This document shows positions 23,760-32,232 of a stretch of 64,000 nucleotides of DNA, in pieces. The position numbers were made by a program, and so were the translations under genes. Numbering within the stretch: position 1 is the first letter of the stretch; each line of letters begins with the position of its first letter. The notes below the pieces were generated by a model. The model was not told the DNA's origin. It worked only from the letters and a program-made list of their open reading frames with translations, and made no database searches. The stretch lies in the NCBI GenBank assembly GCA_030998225.1, contig JAPYXD010000677.1, positions 13,515,501 to 13,579,500 of the forward strand. Direction: 5' to 3'. The stretch comes from Diplolepis rosae (Eukaryota > Arthropoda > Insecta > Hymenoptera > Diplolepididae).

Positions 23760-24269
23760 TTAAGAAGGAATATATACCTGAAAGAACAAAAAAAGACGAT
23801 TTTCGTGAATTTTCTTCAGGAAGCCTATACGAATAATTAAATTAATTTTTTTTCTGAATAAAAGTACTCACTTTCGAGAACATGTTTAATTTTTTACATT
23901 CTCATCATGGATGAGAAGGTATTGGTTTTATGTGAAAAATGACTTTCGAAATTTTCATCAAATCTTTACGTTTTGAGACCCCCTGAGTCCGAAAAAAGGG
24001 TTTTTACGAAAGTGTCTGTCTGTCTGTAGGTCGTGTGCGGCATAACTCTCGATAGAATTATCAGATTGAATTGAGCTTTGGTACACTTTATCAGAGCCGA
24101 AAAAGTAAGGACAAGTTCGTTAACCAGCCACATCCAATCAAAATTGAGGGATTGAGCACTACTTTTGTGTTTTTGAAAATAATTTTTTGAAAAAATCAAA
24201 AATTTTAATACTGGTTTTAGATAGTGCTCATAAATCTCTAAAAATTATCTTGATAACGTTTTTTGATTA

Positions 24270-24830
24270 AATCAAAATTAGAAATGTTACAGAATATTCA
24301 AATTCGAAAAAAGTCAATATCAAAATTCCATTTTCCAGTTAAATTATACGAGATACGAAAAAACGTTATGATACAATATTATTTTCTACATAAAGACCTA
24401 CAAATTTGAATTGTAACACTTTTTCATAAGATGCATATTTTTTTTTTTAATTCAAAAATAATCTATTGAAAATCCAAAATTCAATTTTTTAACAATAATA
24501 TGTGAAATACGAATAAAACGTAAGAATACAAAGTTGTTCGTTTCAAAAAGATCTACAAGTTTTGTCTTACACAGTTTATGAAAAAACATATATTTTTCGT
24601 TTCAATTCCAAAAAATACGATTAAAATTCAATAATTCCATTTTTTAGACAAAATATATGAGATACATAAAAAAAGTTCAAATGAAAAATTATTTGCCTAA
24701 ATGAGGTCTACACATTCTTATTAAGAAATTTCTCGACAGGATGTATATTTTATGTTTTGATTTTTAATATTAAAAAAATTCGATTTTTTCACCAAAATAT
24801 GTGAGATACGAAATAAGCGTTGTTCTGCAA
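24270..24830 (+). repeat. diverged tandem repeat, about 150-bp unit, about four units
   Basis: Each unit carries an ATATGTGAGATACGAAA-like motif followed by an A/T run, a piece like AGATCTACAAGTTTTG, then TTTTTCATAAGATGCATATT. Motif starts fall near 24345, 24500, 24650 and 24805. All units are also present in the inverted copy (30770-31320). Confidence 0.65.
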
Positions 24831-24844
24831 AATCGTTTCCTTAA

Positions 24845-25509
24845 GGTAGTACGATCACGAAACTTAGACCTCAGACAAAAATAGATAATTTTGCTTTCAA
24901 GAATAGCAACATTATTATTGATGGGCCAATTTGAATGAGAAAAGATTATTTTTCATGAAAAAAATTTGAAACACAAAAAAATAATGTTATTAATAAATTT
25001 TATTTTTGCCCAAACTTATTTTCTTATCGCTTCGAGTCAAATTTTTGAAAATGATGCGATTCTAATAAATTATGGTCCATTTTTTTAGAAAAAAGATTCT
25101 CTACAACTTGACCGTTTCCTATTTTTGAAATTGAATTAATTATTATCAAATACAGCAATTTGTTTATAAACATTTTGTTTTGAAAAATTGTTTTTTTATA
25201 ATTTCAGTCATTAAAGAATTCATTTTCAAAAATCGGAAACTGTCAAGTTGTAGAGAATCTTTTTCCTAAAAAAATGAACCGTGATTTATTATAATCGCAT
25301 CATTTTTTAAAATTTGGCTCGAAGCGATAAGAAAATAAGTTTGGGCAAAAATGAAATTTATTAATAACATTATTTTTTTGTGTTTCAAATTTTTTTCATG
25401 AAAAATAATCTTTCCTCTTTCAAATTCGCCCTTCAAAAATAATATTGCTATTCTTGAAAGCAAAATTATCTATTTTAGCCTGAGGTCTAATTTTCGTGAT
25501 CGTACTACC
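24845..25509. mobile_element. 665-bp TTAA foldback element 'C', copy 2, inside element D
   Basis: Ends GGTAGTACGATCACGAAACT and TTTTCGTGATCGTACTACC are inverted, flanked by TTAA (24841-24844, 25510-25513). The other copy of D lacks this element and reads, in the same orientation, TTTCCTTAAATAAAGTCTAC, so the empty site with a single TTAA is visible inside this window. C inserted into this D copy after D had spread. Confidence 0.93.
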
Positions 25510-25609
25510 TTAAATAAAGTCTACGATTATTTTTTCTTTTTGAGAGATTTGGAAGAAAATAAATTATTTTAATCATGTAATTTATTAAAAAGTTACTGAA
25601 ATGTATACA

Positions 25610-25965
25610 GAAAATCGAGCGCGAAGCGCGAGTGTCATGATGAGAATGTGTTCCTTAAGGCCGATAGAGCCTTAAGTAAATTGAATTTCCTGTTTCACTT
25701 AAACTGAAAAAGAAATTTAGTGAATTTGAGAAAATGAGTAATTCACATCATCTTTAATATTATAAAATTGGTTTGAGCTTCAGTATTAAATTATAAGAAA
25801 TAAACTTAAATGTATGCGAAGAGCACAAGACCGAGCGCGAAGCGCGAGGTCCAGAAAGATCGGAGCGCGCAGCGCGACGATCAAATCGCGCGCCCTAGGC
25901 GCGCTCAAGCTTGCGAGCTGCGCGCCAAGCGCGCAATGAGAATGTGCCCGCGAAGCGGGCAGATT
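25610..25965 (+). repeat. cluster of GC-rich short hairpins at the 3' side of element D
   Basis: Several perfect short stems with three-base loops: GCGCGAAGCGC (twice), GCGCGCAGCGC, CCCGCGAAGCGGG, and the palindromes GCGCGCCCTAGGCGCGC and TGCGCGCCAAGCGCGCA. The phrase ATGAGAATGTG follows a hairpin at about 25640 and again at about 25938, giving a modular look. The composition is extreme for this AT-rich DNA. In the inverted copy the same cluster is at 30350-30440 and about 30625-30645. Confidence 0.75.
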
Positions 25966-26027
25966 TTTTTCATTTGATTTACAATATCAGCTAAGTATAC
26001 GCGTCCTCCTTCAACTGCCGCAAAAAA

Positions 26028-26356
26028 GAAGTCCTTCGCGGTGACCACTCTCATTTTATCTGTAATCGTCAGAATGAAAAAAACCAAAAAGATTATTGAA
26101 ATCGAGACTATAATCTAGTCTTTGTCGTAGGACTTTTTTTAGTAGCTTAGATTTTGTTTTATCGACAAAATAAGAACGAATTTTTGCCTAAAAAGCGCTA
26201 CTTTGAGTTCAAAAACCCGCCATTTTGTCAAATAAAGATATTTTCGAAAACCCATACGACAAAGACTAGATTATAGTATCGATTTCAATAATCTTTTCGG
26301 TTTTTTTCATTCTAATGATTACAAATAAAATGAGAGTGGTCACCGCGAAGGACTTC
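26028..26356. repeat. long inverted repeat, about 104-bp arms
   Basis: The arm 26028-26131 (from GAAGTCCTTCGCGGTGACCA through CTAGTCTTTGTCGTA) recurs inverted at 26252-26356 with only a few mismatches and a spacer of about 120 bp. The transcript of either strand would form a long hairpin. Its own ends and target duplication are unclear. Confidence 0.8.
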
Positions 26357-26742
26357 TCTTAAATCAAATGAAAAAAAAAATGTAAACGTGTTCTCGAAAG
26401 TGAGTACTTTTATTTAGAAAAAAAAATTAATTCAATTATTCGTATATGCTTCCTGAAGAAAATTTATGAAAATCGTCTCTTTTTCGCACATCCAGGTGTA
26501 TATTCCCCCTTAATTCCTATGATTTTCCAACTCATATTTTTAATTCGCACTTTTGAATTAAACGAGTTTTTCCAGTCGTATATAGAGACTCTGGAAAACA
26601 CCCCGGCGAACATTTCGTATTGGAATTAAATCCGAGTGAATCAGAGCCATTATATGCCATTCCGAAACCTGTTTTCTAACGAATCCGAAAATTTTGGTGT
26701 ATCTTGTTTTATGAAAAACGGTCAAAAATCAATCTGACTTAA

Positions 26743-27395
26743 GGGGATCCGCCACCTTTAATATTTTAATTTTTTGAGTTTAGACCTTCCATATAATTTT
26801 TTTTATGTCTAGTACCTTTATTTAGAAATGTTTTGGGTTTTTTTTTTTAAATTCCAGCACCTTTAAAACTAAAATTTTTGAGTTTTTTAGGCATTTTTTG
26901 CCATTTTTTGACTTTGAATAACTTTTTTTATTTAATTCCTTACAACTTTGTGGGTATGCAAAATAAGGTAACATGCCTGAAAAAAAGTATCAAATAAAAT
27001 TAAAAAATTAATAAAAATATCTCAAATTATAAAAGAAAAATTTTTGTAGTTATTTTTTAGCTAGAGTGCTTTCCATACCCAAAAATATTGGTAATATAAC
27101 AAAGAATAAGTAGTAAAAATTTCAATGGCTTGTGTCTAATACTTTAGATTTTATTCAAACATATGTTGCAACAAACAGTAAATAAATAAACAAACTATTT
27201 TCTGTAAAAAGCTAATTTTCGCTAAAAACGCGTTATTCGTAAATCGTAGTAACTTTTAATTTTATTTGTTTTTTCAAGAAAACAAAATTAGATTACCCGC
27301 AAAATTTACACACCTACTTAGAAAAGTATAGAGAATAAAAAAATAACATTTTTGGAAAATTCAAAAAAAATCAAATTTTTTTTTTAAAACTAAAT
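26743..27395. mobile_element. GGGGATCC/TTAA element, copy 3 (right end truncated)
   Basis: It begins TTAA then GGGGATCCGCCACCTTTAAT and follows copy 4 closely through TTTAGATTTTATTCAAACAT and CTAAAAACGCGTTATTCGT. It stops before the inverted terminus. It matters because it gives the uninterrupted sequence GTCTAATACTTTAG at the place where copy 4 carries insertion F. Confidence 0.8.
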
Positions 27396-28495
27396 TAAAT
27401 GATATGATATCCAAGGCCCTTCAAATATACAATTTTTTATGAAAAATATGCTACTTTTTTATTTATTGGGACAAAAAACAATCATTTAGAAAAAATATAT
27501 ATATTTTCCACTGTTTAATAAACGTTTAGCATTGTAAGTACATCTTTATTCAAGCAAGAGAAATTCTTATTCATCTTGCTTGTTATAAATGAAAATTTGA
27601 AATAAAAATACTTTATAAAGGAGATGAAAAGCAATTTTTTAAAATAATTACTCTACCAATCAAATTATTGTTAAAGAAGCCAATTATTGAATATGGTCTG
27701 AGAAAAATTGAAAAGAGGAAATCAAATAACATATCTCTTCTTTTTTACTGAATTACAAGCTTCAAAAAGTTTCCACACAATCGTAGAATTGTACAAATAT
27801 TCTTGATCAATTAATTAATAAACTAATTGATTCGACCAGGAATTTAAATTATTTTCAAACTGGTAATTCATAAATTTTTATTTTCATCATGATTTATTAC
27901 CAGACTTGTTGTATTTCATTTAAAAGTCCCTTTCCTCAATTATTTTATTCTGCGGTAACAAATAATTCTGATTTCAATATCCTGATATTTAAAAATCAAA
28001 TTTATTATTCATATTATAACGTTAATTCGAGGAAGAAACATTGCTTGAAAGCACAAATCCGTTTTAAATTTTTACCGAAAATAAGAATATGCTCTGAAAA
28101 AAAGATTATATTTTCTCATCTGATATTTCTGATTTCCTTCATTAATAATTCATCCATTCTTTCTCTCCGATTGAAGCCATATTAAATGTTCATCAACCAA
28201 ACCTTGCTCTAATCTTTCCTGATAGATAGATCTTACGAAACAATATATGCTTTTCCATTCTAAGATAATTCTCTGAAAGTCTCATTTGAAACAGGAAATA
28301 GTACCGTTCATCATTTCAAGAAATCAATAACGACTCTGAACTGATTTTTTTTTCTCTGAATAGCTCACTTTGTGATTTATAACTTTTCTACTCAGTAAAG
28401 TCATTACACTATTTGATTATCTGTTCACTTGTAAAGTCTTCATTTCAACAAAGTCAATATAGCAGCTACAAAATGACAAATTATGCCATTAAAAT
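27396..28495. other. non-coding; decayed H-family piece at 27410-27510
   Basis: GGCCCTTCAAATATACAAT at about 27414 and CAATCATTTAG at about 27479 match the interior of the H element at 28496-28704. The rest is AT-rich; the open frame 27889-28185 has no recognisable product. Confidence 0.4.
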
Positions 28496-28704
28496 GTACT
28501 TACAGTTTTGAACGTTCATTGAACGATGACAAAAATTTTTTTTCAATAAAAAAATTAATTATTATATTTATATTTAGGGCCCTTCAAATATACAATCGTT
28601 CATGAACAGTACACTATTTTTTAATTTTCTGCACCAAAAACTAATCATTTAGTTTAAAAGAAAAATTTTTCTATCGTTCAATGAACGTTCAAAACTGTAA
28701 GTAC
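28496..28704. mobile_element. 209-bp MITE 'H', intact, with 13-bp direct repeats
   Basis: The ends GTACTTACAGTTTTGAACGT and ACGTTCAAAACTGTAAGTAC are perfect inverted copies, extending to about 32 bp including TCATTGAACGAT. Immediately outside are ATGCCATTAAAAT (28483-28495) and ATGCCATTAAATT (28705-28717), a direct repeat with one mismatch. No coding frame. The superfamily is not clear from the ends. Confidence 0.85.
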
Positions 28705-28719
28705 ATGCCATTAAATTTA

Positions 28720-29573
28720 GTTGCAGTTTGCCGATTATTACCGTCTGCTATTATTTTTTATTTATTTTCTATTCAGAAAAATCAATTTCTTACCTATAAA
28801 CCTTAATTTTCGTATAAAAGTTTCTTTATTTTAGAAAATCTTTAAGGGTCATTAAATTTGTTTTTGTTTCAGTAAATAATAAATACTGACTATCATATAA
28901 TAATTTCCATCATTATAGTTGATGAATTAATTCAAAGGATTGCAATTGCAAATTCATCCACCGACAAATTAAACATTTTCCATTAATAATTATCAATAAT
29001 AATTGGAGGAATATAATTAGTTTATTTGACAGCGGTTTAAACTAATTTAAATTTTGTTTTAATGAGATTTTATAATTCGTTAATTTATAACTAAAGCCTG
29101 TTTTTGAATTTTTAATAAATAATGAAGATATTGGAAAATTTAAAGACGTTTCTTTTTTTTATTTTCTGAAAAAAATAGTATCCCATAAGTTTGTCAATAT
29201 AGTTTCTTGGCAAGGTAAATGATATGAAAGGCATCGTCGTCGGGAATATTATGGAAAAAGATTGTCGTGCAAGTTTCTCAGAATATTTTTGCGATCTCTT
29301 TTCGCGTTTATATGTGAACCAATGGAGTGTAGCTCTGGACCATTTCCACGTTCCGGCGATTCTTTCACGTTACTTGCCCGGGGGTACGCCCTCTCATAAA
29401 TACAAGATTGCATATACATTTGAGTATTTACTCCATACACTTAACTTACGGATATGTAAATAGCATACTCTTGGAAGGAAAACGTAAATGCTAATAAATC
29501 CATTCTAAAGTATATTCTTTTTTTACGGAGCTCGAACGATAACAGGAAATTCGCCAATTTCATCAGAAAATAT
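28720..29573. other. non-coding sequence
   Basis: AT-rich. A GC-richer patch at 29225-29400 has overlapping open frames on both strands (29224-29463 plus, 29249-29440 minus) with no recognisable domain. I see no splice-bounded exon. Confidence 0.4.
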
Positions 29574-30015
29574 TTAAGGGGATCCGCCACCTTTAATATT
29601 TTTATTTTTTGAGTTCAGACCTTCCATATTATTTTTTTTATGTTTAGTACCTTTATTTAGAAAGGTTTCGGTTTTTTTAAATTCTAGCATCTTTATGGTC
29701 TTTTTAACCTAAAATTTTTTAGTTTTCTGGACAATTTTTTCACATTTTTTGACTTTGAATAACTTTTTTTGTTTTTTAACCAATTGTTATGATTATTTTT
29801 TATTGTGTTTCTTACAATGTGTAGCAACTTTTTGGTTATGAGGAAAATAAGGTAACATGACTGAGAAAAAAGTTACAAATAAAATAAAAAAATTTATTAA
29901 AATATACAACAAAAATTTTTGTAGTTATTTTTTTAACTAGAGTGCTTTTCATAACCAAAAATATCGATAATATAACAAAGAATAAGTGGTAAAAATTTCA
30001 ATGGTCTGTGTCTAA

Positions 30016-31961
30016 CCCTGATAACACATCTAACAAAAATTTCGTTCAAAATTTGAGCAAATCGTTTGCATCAAATTTGCATACAATATGTGTAAGGTTG
30101 TGTCCGCCATTTTGCATACATTTTGTTAAAATTTTTCTTTTATTTTTTTGTAATTTTGCGTAATTTTTGATAGTAAATAACTTTTTTTTTTAAAAAAAGT
30201 AACTGACTTTTTACGAAAACGAATTCATCATACATTTTTTTATATGCTAAATTATTAGATTTTCACTTTTGAAAACAAATAAAATAATTTATGAGTAACT
30301 ATTAAGTATCAATAGAAAATTTACCAGGAACTGAAATAATGCTTGCAAGTTTGAGCGCGCCTAGGGCGCGCGATTCGATCGTCGCGCTTCGCGCTCCGTT
30401 CTTTCTGGACCTCGCGCTTTGCGCTCGGTCTTGTGCTCTTCGCATACGTTTAAATTTATTTCTTATAATTTAATACTGAAGCTCAAACCAACTTAATGAT
30501 ATTAAAGATGATGTAAATTAGTCATTTTCTCAAATTCACTACGTTTCTTTTTCATATTAAGTGAAACAGGAAATTCAATTTACTTAAGGCTCTATCGGCC
30601 TTAAGGAGCACATTCTCATCATGACACTCGCGCTTCGCGCTCGATTTTCTGTATGCATTTTTGTAACTTTTTAATAAATTACATGATTATTGGTAAATTT
30701 ATTTTCTTCCAAATCTTTTAAAAAGGAAAAACAATCGTAGACTTTATTTAAGGAAATGATTTTGCAGAACAACGCTTATTTTGTATCACATAATTTGGTG
30801 AAAAAAATCGAATTTATTTAATATTAAAAATCAAAACATAAAATATACATCCTGTCGAGAAATTTATCGATAAGAATGTGTAGACCTTATTTAGCCAAAC
30901 AATTTTCATCTCAAAGTTTTTTTTGAATCTCACATATTTTGTCTAAAAAATGAAATTTTTGAATTTTAATCGTATTTTTTGGAATTGAAACGAAAAATAT
31001 ATGTTTTTTCATAAACTGTGCAAGACAAAACTTGTAGATCTTTTTGAAACGAACAACTTTGTATTCTTACGTTTTATTCGTATTTCACATATTATTGTTA
31101 AAAAATTGAATTTTGGATTTTCAATAGATTATTTTTGAATTAAAAAAAATATGCATCTTATGAAAAAGTGTTACAATTCAAATTTGTAGGTCTTTATGTA
31201 GAAAATAATATTGTATCATAACGTTTTTTCGTATCTCGTATAATTTAACTGGAAAATGGAATTTTGATATTGACTTTTTTCGAATTTGAATATGCTGTAA
31301 CATTTCTAACTTTGATTTAAACAAAAAATGTTATCAGGATAATTTTTAGAGATTTATGAGCACTATCAAAATCCAGTATGGAAATTTTTGATTTTTTCAA
31401 AAAATTATTTTCAAAAACACAAAAGTAGTGCTCAATCCCTCAATTTTGATTGGATGTGGCTGGTTAACGAACTTGTCCTTACTTTTTCGGCTCCGATAAA
31501 GTGTACCAAAGCTCAATTCAATCTGATAATTCTATCGAGAGTTATGCCGCACACGACCTACAGACAGACAGACAGACAGACACTTTCGTAAAAACCCTTT
31601 TTTCGGACTCAGGGGGTCTCAAAACGTAAAGATTTGATGAAATTTTCGAAAGTCATTTTTCACATAAAACCAATACCTTCTCATCCATGATGAGAATGTA
31701 AAAAATGAACAAAAAAATACATTGAAAAAAAATGTTGATAATTACAAACATAGTTATTATGCTTTCGCAAATAACAATATATTATTTAACAAAAATTAAT
31801 ATATAAATGAAAAACACAATAAGAAATATTTGTATTAATTGCATTGAAATTTTTTCAAATTTCGCGCCAGATTTGCATAAAATTTGCATGTAATGACGGA
31901 AGCAACCTTGCACAAATTTTACACAAATCTGCAAAAAAAGGTGCAAACTGTGTTATCGGGG
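30016..31961. mobile_element. element 'F' with CCCYGATAACAC ends, nested in the GGGGATCC element
   Basis: The left end is CCCTGATAACAC and the right end GTGTTATCGGGG. Subterminal sequences are also inverted-similar (TTTGCATACAATATGTGTAAGG on the left; GTGCAAGGTTGC read from the right). The flanks AA/AA and copy 3 (GTCTAATACTTTAG) give the empty site, so the duplication appears to be only AA. Much of its length is D copy 2 (30342-31706); F itself is about 0.58 kb. Confidence 0.75.
30342..31706 (-). mobile_element. Helentron/DINE-like element 'D', copy 2
   Basis: Inverted copy of 23893-25965 without the inserted C element. It has the same GC-rich hairpins (30350-30440), tandem units (30770-31320), unique block (31380-31560), GACA microsatellite (31560-31583) and terminal CATGATGAGAATGT (about 31686-31699). 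The GC-rich side stops after CTTGCAAG, about 50 bp short of copy 1. The open frame 31388-31591 matches the minus-strand frame 23966-24199 because the DNA is shared, and has no known domain. Confidence 0.6.
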
Positions 31962-32232
31962 AATACTTTAGATTTTACTCAAACATATGTTGCAACAAAA
32001 AGTAAATAAATAAACAAACTATTTTGTGTAAAAAGCTAATTTTCGCTAAAAACGCGTTTTTCGTAAATCGCAGTAACTTTTGATTTTATGTACTTTTCCG
32101 AGAAAAAAAGCAGACTGTCCTGAAAATGTACACACACATACTCAGAAAAGTATGGAGAATTAAAAAACAACATTTTTGGATAATGTCAAAAAAATCAAAA
32201 ATATACTAATTAAAGGTAGCGAATCCCCTTAA

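Larger units (their letters stand above)
23893..25965 (+). mobile_element. Helentron/DINE-like element 'D', copy 1
   Basis: A second copy lies inverted at 30342-31706. In order: a left block with ACATTCTCATCATG, a short GTCT microsatellite (24018-24031), a unique block ending near 24200, several diverged tandem units of about 150 bp (24270-24830), then GC-rich hairpins (25610-25965). The left ACATTCTCATCATG is matched by CATGATGAGAATGT at about 25636-25649, a subterminal inverted repeat. This order resembles Helentron-associated non-autonomous elements such as Drosophila DINE-1. No Rep/helicase is present. Classification is inference. Confidence 0.55.
23764..26509. mobile_element. 2746-bp TTAA composite element 'G' with long inverted ends
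   Basis: TTAA flanks both ends (23760-23763, 26510-26513). The first 120-150 bp (GGAATATATACCTGAAAG, GACGATTTTCGTGAATTTTC, TACTCACTTTCGAGAACA) recur inverted at 26380-26509. The interior holds a Helentron-like element (about 23893-25965), which is itself split by a TTAA element (24845-25509), and a 26028-26356 hairpin. No transposase frame is visible. Confidence 0.8.
29578..32228. mobile_element. GGGGATCC/TTAA element, copy 4, complete outer shell
   Basis: TTAA flanks both ends (29574-29577, 32229-32232). The ends are GGGGATCCGCCACCTTTAAT and ATTAAAGGTAGCGAATCCCC. This is the only copy with both termini. It has been enlarged by insertion F (30016-31961), which in turn contains D copy 2. Without F it would be about 0.7 kb, in line with copy 3. 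Confidence 0.9.

Noticed and set aside
31388..31591. A conserved small protein shared with the minus strand of 23966-24199
   Set aside because: The similarity comes from two copies of the same mobile element. The frame has no known domain and runs into a microsatellite.
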